A stretch of 64,000 nucleotides of DNA from NCBI RefSeq assembly GCF_026625865.1, contig NZ_CP113067.1, forward strand, positions 3,162,001 through 3,226,000, read 5' to 3'. Shown here piece by piece: positions 7,573 to 15,882 of this stretch (position 1 is the stretch's first letter; every line of letters begins with the position of its first letter). Source of the stretch: Microbacterium sp. SL75 (GTDB lineage Bacteria; Actinomycetota; Actinomycetes; Actinomycetales; Microbacteriaceae). The position numbers were made by a program, and so were the translations under genes. The notes under the pieces are model-generated. The model was not told where the DNA came from. It searched no databases and was given only the letters and a program-made list of their open reading frames with translations.

Positions 7573-8790
7573 ATGACCGAAACGATGGACGCCCTGCGCA
7601 CCCTGCGCGAGGAGCGACAGAACCTGTTCCTCACCGAGATGGCACCGCTCCGCGACCTCGCTGCGCAGCGCTCGCTCTCGGCCGAGGAGTCCGAGAAGTG
7701 GGAGCGCGTCGACCGCGAGATCGGCCTGCGGACCGCGCGCATCGACCAGGTGGAGCGCGCCTACGAGCAGGAGCGCGCGTTCGGCGCGGCTCCCGAGGCT
7801 CGCCCCGACGCTGACCGCCGCGAGAACGGACTCGCCTCCGAGCTCCGCGGTCTCTTGTCGGCGGACCCGACTCAGCGCCGCGCGAACGTCAGCTTCACCG
7901 AGGCGGAGTTCCAGCGCGCGCTCTCCTCGGGAACGGCGACGGCTGGTGGCAACACCATCCCGACCACGTTCCTGAACCGGCTCACCGAGCCCCTGCGTGA
8001 CATGTCGTCCGTGCTTCAGGCCGGCCCGACGGTCATCGTCACCGAGTCGGGCGAGGAACTGCCCTGGCCCACCGTCTCGGGTCACGGTTCGGCGAACGCG
8101 AACGTCGGCGAGTCCGACACTCGCGCCGGTTCCGATCCGACGTTCGGCAAGACGTCGATCAAGGCCTACGAGCACTCGCAGCTGATCGTCGTCCCGCGCC
8201 GTCTCATCGAAGACGCCGCGATCGATATCGAGGCGTTCGTCGCCCGCAAGATCGCCGAGAACGTGGGCGTCTCGCTGGCCGCGAAGCTCGCGATCGGAAC
8301 CGGCGTGAACGAGACGCAGGGCCTCGTCACCGCGGCGACCGCCGGCAAGACCGGCGCGACCGGCGTCGGTGGCGCGGCCACGTTCGACGACGTGATCGAC
8401 CTGTTCTACTCGCTCGCCGCGCCCTACCGCGCGACGCCCCGCTCGGGGTTCATCGTCGCCGACGCCGCGCTGCCCTCGCTCCGCAAGGCGAAGGCGACCG
8501 GCTCGGGCGAGTACCTGTGGGCGCCTTCCGTGCAGGTCGGTCAGCCCGACACCCTGCTCGGCAAGGCGATGTACCCCGACGCGAACATGCAGTTCGGCCT
8601 CGGCAAGAAGTCGATGGTCTTCGGTGACGTGTCCAAGTACATCGTTCGGCTGGTCGGCTCGATCGAGATCGCGCGTTCCGAGGAGCGCTACTTCGAGAGC
8701 AACCAGGTCGCGTTCCGCGGCATCCTCCGCGGCGACGGCCTGCTCGAGGACGCCTCGGCGGTCAAGGCCTTCCAGGGTGGTGCGTCCTGA
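7573..8790 (+). CDS. Major capsid protein (HK97 fold)
   Basis: 405 residues. Residues 1-80 are charged and strongly helical, the scaffolding-like delta domain expected to be removed by the upstream protease. The shell domain follows, with GNTIPTTFLNRL, an E-loop rich in Gly/Ser (about 160-200) and the late YLWAPSVQVGQPDTLLGK segment common in HK97-fold capsids. AAGAAAGAGAGA precedes the ATG. Its stop overlaps the next ATG (TGATG). Confidence 0.94.
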   Translation: MTETMDALRTLREERQNLFLTEMAPLRDLAAQRSLSAEESEKWERVDREIGLRTARIDQVERAYEQERAFGAAPEARPDADRRENGLASELRGLLSADPTQRRANVSFTEAEFQRALSSGTATAGGNTIPTTFLNRLTEPLRDMSSVLQAGPTVIVTESGEELPWPTVSGHGSANANVGESDTRAGSDPTFGKTSIKAYEHSQLIVVPRRLIEDAAIDIEAFVARKIAENVGVSLAAKLAIGTGVNETQGLVTAATAGKTGATGVGGAATFDDVIDLFYSLAAPYRATPRSGFIVADAALPSLRKAKATGSGEYLWAPSVQVGQPDTLLGKAMYPDANMQFGLGKKSMVFGDVSKYIVRLVGSIEIARSEERYFESNQVAFRGILRGDGLLEDASAVKAFQGGAS

Positions 8791-9182
8791 TGGCCGGCAC
8801 TCGCAAGTCGGCGGGCGAGCAGACGCCGCCCGAGACCCCGGAGTCGGGCGAGCAGACGCCGCCCGAGACCCCGGAGCCGGGCGAGCAGACGCCGCCCGTC
8901 ACCCCGGAGTCGGTCGCCCCCGTGGCGCCCGAGGTGCCGCCCGCGCCCGACGCGACGCCCCCCGGTGTCGCCCCGGGCGACATCGCTCCCACCACGCCGG
9001 CACAGCCCGAGCGTGACACGAGCGACGTCCCGGACGAGGGGCACGTCGAGGTCGTGATGCTCGTCGGCATCACCGGCACCCGCAACGGCGAGCAGTGGCC
9101 CGCCGTCGGCGGGACCGTCGCGCTGCCCGCCGACGAGGCGGCGCAGTACATCGCGAACGGGTACGCGCGCCTGCCCGAGTAA
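8790..9182 (+). CDS. Proline-rich head-associated protein
   Basis: 130 residues. Three near-identical 11-residue repeats (GEQTPPETPES type) at about 8-40 are followed by a Pro/Ala-rich stretch. A compact C-terminal domain (about 85-130) ends AAQYIANGYARLPE. This small domain resembles those often found just after the capsid gene in actinophages, and resembles the gene at 10109 in layout. A decoration or connector role is likely but not proven. Confidence 0.7.
   Translation: MAGTRKSAGEQTPPETPESGEQTPPETPEPGEQTPPVTPESVAPVAPEVPPAPDATPPGVAPGDIAPTTPAQPERDTSDVPDEGHVEVVMLVGITGTRNGEQWPAVGGTVALPADEAAQYIANGYARLPE
8811..8909 (+). repeat. 33-bp tandem repeat, three copies
   Basis: Copies at 8811-8843, 8844-8876 and 8877-8909, in frame, differing at only a few bases. 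They encode the 11-residue Pro/Thr/Glu repeats of the head-associated protein and could change copy number by slippage without breaking the frame. Confidence 0.85.
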
Positions 9183-9200
9183 ACACGAAGCGCAGCAGTC

Positions 9201-9239
9201 GAGAGGGGCCGCACCCGGTTGGGTGCCGGCCCCTCTCGG
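9201..9239 (+). terminator. Very strong hairpin after the capsid genes
   Basis: A perfect 12-bp stem (9201-9212 with 9228-9239) encloses a second 5-bp stem (CACCC/GGGTG) with a GGTT loop. No T-run follows, so it may attenuate or process the transcript rather than end it, helping capsid exceed connector expression. Confidence 0.6.
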
Positions 9240-9259
9240 CGTTGCAGAGGGGAGATCCG

Positions 9260-9613
9260 ATGGCGAGCAATTGGCCGCTGAAAGCGAGCGATCTTCGAAA
9301 GGCAATCGGAATCGACGAGGGCCAGGAAGACGACGACGAACTGACCCTGTTCGTCGAGACGGCGTGCAGCATCATCGACGAACACACCGGCCGCACCGCA
9401 GACCCGCGTCGCCACCTCCGCCCCGACGGCAAGCTGCCTCCGCAGTTCGTGCTCGCCGGACGTGAGCAGGCGAAGCACATGTGGAATCAGACGAAGAACG
9501 GCCCGCGCTCGCGGCCTGACGAGGGCGCGCCGATGGGTGTCGGCATCCTCGCAAAAGTCGCGGTGTGGCTCGAGCCGTTCCCCGCCCCGCCCGGGTTTGG
9601 TGGCGGCAAGTGA
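9260..9613 (+). CDS. Head-tail connector (adaptor) protein
   Basis: 117 residues, mainly helical: an acidic DEGQEDDDELTLFVETACSIIDEHTGR segment, then a helix around QFVLAGREQAKHMWNQTK, then a Pro/Gly-rich tail. The short helical form and position after the capsid match gp6/gp15-like connectors. GGGGAGATCCG precedes the ATG; the stop overlaps the next start (GTGA). Confidence 0.75.
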   Translation: MASNWPLKASDLRKAIGIDEGQEDDDELTLFVETACSIIDEHTGRTADPRRHLRPDGKLPPQFVLAGREQAKHMWNQTKNGPRSRPDEGAPMGVGILAKVAVWLEPFPAPPGFGGGK

Positions 9614-10083
9614 GCGGGATCAGTCAGGCGACAGGCCTGCTCGCGGCGCGCGAGGGGCTGTGGAACGCGATCCAAGCGGCGACAGCCGCGCACGGCCGCG
9701 ATCTCGATCGCTACTACACCACGCCCGACGAAGTCACTTCGACGAAGTGGGTCGGGCTCACAGACATGACGGTCGATCCCGACCTGACCAACATCGGCCC
9801 GCGCCGTTCGTTCGACGAGGCGATTCGCATCGGCGTTTCGCTGGGCGCGTGGGCGCCGGGTCGCGGTGAGGCGGCGGGGCGGGCGGCCTTCGAGGATGCG
9901 TTCGAGCTCCTCTCTGAGATTCAGACGTACATCACGCAGCGCGACATAGAGCTCGGCGGGGCCGTCCTGTGGTGCCTGCCCGGGCAGATGAGTAACGACG
10001 CCGTCGGCTCTGACGACGGGAACGGGTACGTCGCCGAGATCGTGACCGAGTTCGTGTGCGCACACAAGGTGCGCCCCACCTGA
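9610..10083 (+). CDS. Head-tail joining or tail terminator-like protein
   Basis: 157 residues from a GTG overlapping the previous stop. No motif is decisive. Content (helix 5-25, mixed beta segments with SLGAWAPGRGEAAGRAAFED, C-terminal IVTEFVCAHKVRP strand) and position between connector and tail-tube genes suggest a neck or tail-terminator protein. Confidence 0.6.
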   Translation: MSGISQATGLLAAREGLWNAIQAATAAHGRDLDRYYTTPDEVTSTKWVGLTDMTVDPDLTNIGPRRSFDEAIRIGVSLGAWAPGRGEAAGRAAFEDAFELLSEIQTYITQRDIELGGAVLWCLPGQMSNDAVGSDDGNGYVAEIVTEFVCAHKVRPT

Positions 10084-10108
10084 TCGACCAACAACGGAAG
10101 GGGGAGCT

Positions 10109-10360
10109 ATGGCCGGAAAGGCTGTGCCCCGATTCAAGAACGTGTCTCCGCTCGGTGCGCTCGACGTGCCCGCGCTGGGCCGCGTGATCGCCGCGGGCGA
10201 GGAGTTCGAAGTGCGTGAGGATCTCGTGCCCCTGTTCGCCGGGCAGGCGGAGAACTACGAGCCGGTGAACACGTCGGCGAAGACGGCCGCGGCGGATGCC
10301 GTGGCGGCCGTCGAGGAGATCGAAGAGGGGGAGGTGGTCGACGGTGACGACGCAGCTTGA
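10109..10360 (+). CDS. Small neck or tail-associated protein
   Basis: 83 residues. Core VPALGRVIAAGEEFEV through ENYEPV resembles the C-terminal domain of the head-associated protein at 8790, followed by an acidic tail rich in Ala and Glu. GGAAGGGGGAG precedes the ATG. It overlaps the tail-tube gene start by 17 bases. Function unknown. Confidence 0.65.
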   Translation: MAGKAVPRFKNVSPLGALDVPALGRVIAAGEEFEVREDLVPLFAGQAENYEPVNTSAKTAAADAVAAVEEIEEGEVVDGDDAA

Positions 10361-11366
10361 TTTCACGGTGGGCGCCGCGAAGGAAACCACCTACGGCATG
10401 GCCGCGACGGTGACCCGATTCGTGGAGTCCGAGGCGAAGATGAAGTTCGATGTGAAGACGGAGACCGGCAAGGGGCAGCGCCCCGGCAAGCCGGTGAACC
10501 GCACGCGTCGCAATTACATCTCGCGCTTCGAGGGGTCGGGGGAGATCGCGTGTGACGCGTCGACCCGGGGGCTCGGGTTCCTGCTCAACGCCGTCCTGCA
10601 CGCCGTGACGAACACCGTCATCGGTGCGACCGCGGCGTACCAGCAGAACCACACGGTCAGCCTCACCGACCCGATTCCGACGTACACGATTCAGGAGGTG
10701 CTGCCGACCCTCGGCGGTGTCAATGCGTTCGCTCACACCTTCACCGGGTGCGCGTTCGACTCGCTCGAGCTCTCCGCGAAGGAAGGCGGGACCGTCGAGC
10801 TGAAGTTCTCGGTGATCGCCCGCGATCTGCTGACGAACGTCGCCGCGGCCGGTGCGTCGTACCCGGCCGATGATGACCTGTTCACGTTCGTGGGCGGGTC
10901 GATCGGCATCGCCGGCACGCTGACCGAGCCGACGACGACGGCGCTCGCGTCGCTGTCGGGGCAGCCGGCGGCGAACATCGGCGAGGTGTCGGTCGCGGTG
11001 AAGCGCAACCTGGACTCGGACGGGTGGAACCTCGGCGGGCAGGGTAAGCGCTCGCGCCCCCCGGTGCTCGGCAAGCCCGAGATCTCGGGAAAGATCACCG
11101 CGGAGTACACCGATAACACGCTGCGCGACGCGTACCTCTCGCAGTCGACGCTGCCGCTCGTGCTGACGTTCCTCGGCCCGCAGATCGCCGCCGGGGTGCA
11201 GGCGACCCTGCAGGTGGTGCTGCCGGCGATCCGACTGAAGGGTGAGGTGCCGTCGTCCGACGGTGGCAAGCCGATCAAGCAGTCGATCGATTTCGAGGCG
11301 TTCGATAACGGCGTGAACACGCAGCCGGTGTGGTTCGTGTATCGCACGCTCGATACCACGCCGTGA
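10344..11366 (+). CDS. Major tail (tube) protein
   Basis: 340 residues, predominantly beta, with the repetitive T/V-rich strands typical of tail tube subunits and a PVNRTRRNYISRFEGSGE segment early on. Position just before the chaperone pair and tape measure supports the call. The GTG at 10344 follows GGGGGAGG by 9 bases and is preferred over the upstream ATG at 10296, which would run through the previous gene. It forms the tube of a long non-contractile tail. Confidence 0.85.
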   Translation: MTTQLDFTVGAAKETTYGMAATVTRFVESEAKMKFDVKTETGKGQRPGKPVNRTRRNYISRFEGSGEIACDASTRGLGFLLNAVLHAVTNTVIGATAAYQQNHTVSLTDPIPTYTIQEVLPTLGGVNAFAHTFTGCAFDSLELSAKEGGTVELKFSVIARDLLTNVAAAGASYPADDDLFTFVGGSIGIAGTLTEPTTTALASLSGQPAANIGEVSVAVKRNLDSDGWNLGGQGKRSRPPVLGKPEISGKITAEYTDNTLRDAYLSQSTLPLVLTFLGPQIAAGVQATLQVVLPAIRLKGEVPSSDGGKPIKQSIDFEAFDNGVNTQPVWFVYRTLDTTP

Positions 11367-11941
11367 CCGGTCGGCAGGTGACGGGTGCGACGCCCGACCC
11401 GGAGTCGCTGAAGCGCCTGCTGAACAAGCTGCGGGAGTTCCCGCCGGCCGTGCGCACGCCGGTTCGGCGGGAACTTCGGGCGCTGGGTGCGCCCGTCATC
11501 GCGGAGCAGAAAGCGATTCTCGACGGGCCGCTGCCCCGCGGCGTCCGCAAGACGGGCTATCGGCACAAGCTCGTGCATTCGAAGCGCAAGGGCAAGTTCT
11601 ACGCGGTGAAGGTGAACACCTACGCCGAGACCGATGTGAAGCGCGGCGGGCAATCGACCGGGATGCGCGCCGGGATCAAGGCCGGGCTGAAGTTCCGAGT
11701 GACCGCGGGTAAGACCCGACAGGGCGTCGAGTTCAAGACCACCGGCCCGAGGGGCGAGGACGGTTTCAACAAGGCGAAGTTCTGGCAGAAGAAACGGTTC
11801 CGGCATCCCGTGTTCGGCGACCGGAAGCACTACATCGACCAGGGCGGCCAACCCTTCTTCCGCAACCCCGTCATGGACGGGCGCGACCAACTGCTGCGCG
11901 CTACCGAGGAGATCCTCACGCGCGCAGCCGACCAGACCTAG
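11363..11941 (+). CDS. Tail completion protein (HK97 gp10-like, putative)
   Basis: 192 residues, very basic, starting at a GTG overlapping the tube gene stop. Predicted N-terminal helices (LKRLLNKLREFPPAVRTPV) are followed by a Lys/Arg-rich beta region containing FRHPVFGDRKHYIDQGG, which resembles HK97 gp10-type tail completion proteins. In many siphoviruses this gene precedes the tube gene; here it follows it. Confidence 0.65.
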   Translation: MTGRQVTGATPDPESLKRLLNKLREFPPAVRTPVRRELRALGAPVIAEQKAILDGPLPRGVRKTGYRHKLVHSKRKGKFYAVKVNTYAETDVKRGGQSTGMRAGIKAGLKFRVTAGKTRQGVEFKTTGPRGEDGFNKAKFWQKKRFRHPVFGDRKHYIDQGGQPFFRNPVMDGRDQLLRATEEILTRAADQT

Positions 11942-11953
11942 GAGCGATATCGC

Positions 11954-12247
11954 ATGGCAAAAATCAAGCTCGCAGACGGTTCGACGATCCCCGTCGTGAA
12001 GCCCAACCTTTGGGACGGCGCGGCCGTCGAAAAGGAGATGGGCTGGAACCGCAAGGAGTACGCCGACCAGATGAAGTCCGGCAGCATGCAGACCGCGTTC
12101 GCGATCTTCGCGAGCCTGCGTCGCGCCGGCCACGACGTCACCTTCACGTCGTGCGCGAATCTCGACGGGATCGAGAACCTGCTCGCCGAGCCCGGCGACC
12201 ACCGCGACGCGGGGGCGGAGGGTGAGCAGACCCCGGACCCTCAGTAG
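11954..12247 (+). CDS. Tail assembly chaperone, upstream frame
   Basis: 97 residues. This is the first of the two overlapping chaperone frames that precede tape-measure genes in siphoviruses: MAKIKLADGSTIPVV start, a helical WNRKEYADQMKSGSMQTAFA core and an acidic C-terminus. It ends at TAG 12245-12247, inside a frame that continues in the -1 phase, so a share of ribosomes probably shift near 12226-12244 to make a longer product. Both forms bind the tape measure during assembly and are absent from virions. Confidence 0.82.
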   Translation: MAKIKLADGSTIPVVKPNLWDGAAVEKEMGWNRKEYADQMKSGSMQTAFAIFASLRRAGHDVTFTSCANLDGIENLLAEPGDHRDAGAEGEQTPDPQ

Positions 12248-12516
12248 TCCGCAACGGGCGCGGGCGGCGCACCAAATCTGAGGATGCGTCGCCCGAGCTC
12301 GACGCGCTCAACGAGCGCGAACCGTGGCTCGAGGATCAGGTCGCCAAGCGCGCGCTGCTGATCTGCCGTCACGACTACTGGCCGGCTCTCACCCCGGACC
12401 GGCTTTGGGAGTTGCCCTACGAGATGTGGGGGCAGCTGGCGCTGGCCTGCGACTCGATCGCGAAACAGAAGGAAGACGACGCCGCCGAGATGGAGCGTCT
12501 GAAGAACCGGAGGTGA
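12226..12516 (+). CDS. Tail assembly chaperone, downstream frame (via -1 frameshift)
   Basis: An open frame in the -1 phase relative to the upstream chaperone, opening after a TGA at 12223-12225 and ending TGA 12514-12516. It reads as protein: SPELDALNEREPWLE, then LLICRHDYWPALTPDRLWE, YEMWGQLALACDSIAKQ and a charged end. There is no usable ATG or GTG at its beginning, so it should be made only as an extension after slippage in the overlap (12226-12244), where runs of C occur in ACCCCGGACCCT. The exact slip site is not certain; no perfect heptamer is present. Confidence 0.75.
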   Translation, partial: ADPGPSVVRNGRGRRTKSEDASPELDALNEREPWLEDQVAKRALLICRHDYWPALTPDRLWELPYEMWGQLALACDSIAKQKEDDAAEMERLKNRR

Positions 12517-12520
12517 CCGA

Positions 12521-15049
12521 GTGGCTGGCAAGTCCGCAACGGATCTGATCATCCGCCTGCTCGTCGAAGACGAATCGCTCGACAAAGTCGACCGGTCGAA
12601 GGCGAAGTTCGACGCGTGGAACGACGCGCTCGAGCAGGGGTCGAAGGTGGCGGCGGGCACGCTGCTCGCTGTGGGTGGGCTCGCCGTCGGGACGACGGTC
12701 GCGTTCGCCGACGCCGAGGCCGGGATCGACAGCATGGCCGGGGCGCTGAAGCTCACCGAGCCCGAAGCCGGTCGAGCGGGAGAGGCTGCCGCGAACGCGT
12801 ACGGTCGCGCTTTCGGGGGATCGCTCGGTGAGGTTCAGTCGGCGACTGCCGGCGTAACCGGCTCGATCAAGGGCATGCGCGACGCGAGTGTCGAGGAACT
12901 GCAGGGGATCACCGAGGGTGTTCTGACGCTGTCGGGCGGATTCGAGCTAGAGGCCGACCGCGTCTCGCAGATCGTCGGGCAAATGCTGTCCACCGGCATG
13001 GCGAGCTCGGCGCAGGAGGGGATCGACCTTCTCACCGTCGCGCTGCAGCGGGTGCCCCCCGCCGTGCGCGACGATCTGCTCGACGCGATCGACGAGTACG
13101 GCCCCTTCTTCCAGCAGCTGGGGATCTCGGGCGAGACGGCCTTCACGATGCTCGCTGACGCGAGCGCAAAGGGCATGTACGGGATCGACAAGACCGGCGA
13201 TGCTCTGAAGGAATTCACGATCCGGTCGACGGACATGTCGACGGCCAGTGGTGCGGCTTATGAAGCGCTCGGGCTGTCGCAGGCCGACATGACGAACAAG
13301 ATCCTCGCGGGCGGTGACAGCGCGGAGCAAGCGTTCGCGCAGATCATCATGGGCCTGAACGGGATGACCGACCCGGCCGCGCAGTCGCAGGCCGCGCTGG
13401 CCCTGTTCGGCACGCCGCTCGAGGATCTCGGGACGGGGGAGATTCCGAAGTTCCTAGACCAGCTGGCAAACCTGGATGGCGGGTTTGGAGATGTCGCGGG
13501 AGCCGCTGCGGCGATGGCCGACACTGTCTCTGGCAACACGAAGGGGTCGTGGGAATCGATTCGCCGCGACCTGCAGATGACCGCGGCGGAGATCGGCGAG
13601 TCCTTCGCGCCTGCCGTGAGCGACGGTCTCGAGGTGCTGCGAGGGTTCGCCGACTGGGCGGGCGAAAACCAGGGAATCCTTATCGGGATTGGCGGAGTCA
13701 TATCAGTGGTCGCGGGCGGGATCATGGCCGTGTCCGCGGCGCTGAAGGTGTATGCGGCTGCGCAGGCTATACAGACCGCGGCGCAGTGGCTGAACAATGC
13801 AGCGTGGTTCTCGTGGCCGGTGACGTGGATCATCCTCGCCGTCATCGTGGGGATCGGGCTGCTGGTGGCCGCGATCATTTGGCTCGCGTCCAACTGGGAC
13901 AGCGTCACCGCCTGGCTGGGTTCCGTTTGGACGTGGCTCTGGGACACCGTTCTATCGCCCGTCTTCGCGGCAATCGGGGCCGCGTTCGAATGGCTCGGGA
14001 CGAACGTGTTCGCCCCCATCGGTGATTTCATCGGCACCGTCGTGCAGGGAATCGGGCAGGTTTTTGACTGGCTGTATCAGAACATCATCCTGCCGGTCGT
14101 GACCGGGATCATGCTCTACATCGGCTTGTGGGCCGCGGTGATCGTGTGGCTCTGGGAGAACGTCGCGATGCCGGTGTTCGACCTGATCGGGCAGGCGTTC
14201 CGATGGCTATACGAGAACGTGTTCGTCCCCGTCGGCGACGGGATCGGTGCCGTCATCCGAGGGATCGGTGACGTTTTCACCTGGATCTCGCAGAACATCT
14301 TCACCCCGTTCGCGAGTTTCGTCGGTGACGTCCTGCGCAACGTCGGAGCGGTGTTCACATGGCTGCACGCGAACATCGTGATGCCCGTAGGGGCAGCGAT
14401 CGGCACCGCCGTGAACGCGGTCGGGTCGGTGTTCTCGTGGCTGTGGAACAACGCGATCATGCCCGCAGTGAACGGGATCGGTCAGGCCGTGCAGTGGGTC
14501 TACAACTCGGTGATCTCGCCCGTCTTCAACGCGATCTCGGGCGCGGTCGACATGGTCGGGAACGCATTCCGAACCGTGTTCGGAGCGATCGGAGGGTTCA
14601 TCTCGAACGCGTTCAACGGGGCGGTGTCGGCGGTCCGCGGTCCCATTAACTCGATCATCGGTCTGGTGAATGGCGCGATCCGGGCTATCAACGGGATCTC
14701 GGTCACGATCCCTGACTGGGTGCCGATGGTCGGTGGTCAGACGTTCGGCGTCTCGCTGCCGCAGGTGCCCTACCTCGCTACGGGTGGCGTCACGATGGGG
14801 CCGATGCTCGCCGTGATCGGTGACAACCCGGGCGGGCAGGAGATGGTGCAGCCCCTGTCGATGTACCAGCAGAGCCTCGAGCGGGTAGCCGTGGCATCCG
14901 CCGGCAGCGGCGGCAGTCGTGGCGGCGGTGACGTGCTGGTCGAGATCGTGAACCGCGCCGGGGTCGCCCTCGGTGACCTGATCGATATCCATATCGAGCG
15001 GGACGGGCGGCGACGCCGCGTCGAGCTCGAGGTCGGGGTGAGGGGGTAG
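12521..15049 (+). CDS. Tape measure protein
   Basis: 842 residues, the longest gene of the prophage, which sets tail length and is ejected before DNA. The N-terminal part (1-380) is Ala/Gly-rich helix. Two long hydrophobic segments lie at about 387-423 and 429-458, and a third near 530. From about residue 489 to 665 a W-L-x-x-N-V-x-x-P-V unit recurs at spacings of 26, with 19-residue variants. A Gly-rich region near 795 precedes the basic C-terminus. GTG 12521 follows GGAGG by 7 bases. Confidence 0.93.
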   Translation: MAGKSATDLIIRLLVEDESLDKVDRSKAKFDAWNDALEQGSKVAAGTLLAVGGLAVGTTVAFADAEAGIDSMAGALKLTEPEAGRAGEAAANAYGRAFGGSLGEVQSATAGVTGSIKGMRDASVEELQGITEGVLTLSGGFELEADRVSQIVGQMLSTGMASSAQEGIDLLTVALQRVPPAVRDDLLDAIDEYGPFFQQLGISGETAFTMLADASAKGMYGIDKTGDALKEFTIRSTDMSTASGAAYEALGLSQADMTNKILAGGDSAEQAFAQIIMGLNGMTDPAAQSQAALALFGTPLEDLGTGEIPKFLDQLANLDGGFGDVAGAAAAMADTVSGNTKGSWESIRRDLQMTAAEIGESFAPAVSDGLEVLRGFADWAGENQGILIGIGGVISVVAGGIMAVSAALKVYAAAQAIQTAAQWLNNAAWFSWPVTWIILAVIVGIGLLVAAIIWLASNWDSVTAWLGSVWTWLWDTVLSPVFAAIGAAFEWLGTNVFAPIGDFIGTVVQGIGQVFDWLYQNIILPVVTGIMLYIGLWAAVIVWLWENVAMPVFDLIGQAFRWLYENVFVPVGDGIGAVIRGIGDVFTWISQNIFTPFASFVGDVLRNVGAVFTWLHANIVMPVGAAIGTAVNAVGSVFSWLWNNAIMPAVNGIGQAVQWVYNSVISPVFNAISGAVDMVGNAFRTVFGAIGGFISNAFNGAVSAVRGPINSIIGLVNGAIRAINGISVTIPDWVPMVGGQTFGVSLPQVPYLATGGVTMGPMLAVIGDNPGGQEMVQPLSMYQQSLERVAVASAGSGGSRGGGDVLVEIVNRAGVALGDLIDIHIERDGRRRRVELEVGVRG

Positions 15050-15051
15050 AC

Positions 15052-15873
15052 ATGGCTGGACCGTTGCTAACGCCGAATCTCGACGCGAATCCGTTCGTCG
15101 AGGTGTTCTTTGATCCGTCGTCGCTGGCCGCCGGAACGTCGGTGCTGCGCATCTGGCGGTACTCGGAGGATCGGCAGTGGAAGGTGCGCGGCGGCTGGGA
15201 CATGCTGCCGGGCGCCGCGGCGATCGACTGGGAGGCGCCGTTCCGCACGCAGTGCACGTACCGCGCCGAGCAGTTCACAGCAGGGGGTGCGTCGCTCGGG
15301 TTCACCGACTCGGCCGTCGCGTCCCTGGACGCCGACGGCACATGGGTGCACAACCCGCTCGAGCCAGCGCAGGGCGTCCGGGTCGAGGTCGACGACGAGT
15401 CGGCCGCCGAAATCGTGCGACCGACGCCGGGACAGGCAGTGTACACCGAGGGCGGTTCCGTTCCTCGGCGCATCGGCTCCCGGCGTCGGGCGCTCGAGGG
15501 CGTGAACGTCGTGCTCAACGTCGACAGTGCCGCACGGATCGCTGCCTTCGAGGCGGCTCTCGGGTCGTACGAGAACGAGCAAGTCGGGGTGCTGTGCATC
15601 CGCACCGCCGAGCCGGTGATGTGGCCGCGGACGTTCTTCGCCGCCGCGGATGCCTGGCCGAAGCAGGATCGCACCGTCCGCACGGGCGGCGACTGGGTGC
15701 AGATCAAGGCGAAGTGCGATGAGGTCGAGCCGCCCGCACCCGGCATCGTCGCACCGTTCCTGCGGTACTCGGATCTCGACGCGGCCTATCCCTCGCTTGC
15801 CAATAGAGACGCGCGGTACGGCACGTACAGCGCGCAGGACCGCGACTATTCGCTCGTCGGCGTGGCCGGGTAA
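15052..15873 (+). CDS. Distal tail or minor tail protein
   Basis: 273 residues, beta-rich, directly after the tape measure (2-base gap). Position and content match the distal tail protein that caps the tube and anchors the baseplate: PFVEVFFDPSSLAAGTSVLRIW early, SRRRALEGVNVVLNV in the middle. An unusual feature is a C-terminal stretch (about 245-268) with SDLDAAYPSLANRDARYG, acidic and aromatic. Confidence 0.72.
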   Translation: MAGPLLTPNLDANPFVEVFFDPSSLAAGTSVLRIWRYSEDRQWKVRGGWDMLPGAAAIDWEAPFRTQCTYRAEQFTAGGASLGFTDSAVASLDADGTWVHNPLEPAQGVRVEVDDESAAEIVRPTPGQAVYTEGGSVPRRIGSRRRALEGVNVVLNVDSAARIAAFEAALGSYENEQVGVLCIRTAEPVMWPRTFFAAADAWPKQDRTVRTGGDWVQIKAKCDEVEPPAPGIVAPFLRYSDLDAAYPSLANRDARYGTYSAQDRDYSLVGVAG

Positions 15874-15882
15874 GGGGGTGCG

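Noticed and set aside
8811..8909. Regular 33-bp repeats as a CRISPR array
   Set aside because: Copies are directly adjacent with no spacers and encode protein in frame.
13985..14520. Repeats in the tape measure as a DNA-level repeat or CRISPR
   Set aside because: Periodicity is in the protein (26 residues) with diverged DNA, and there are no unique spacers.
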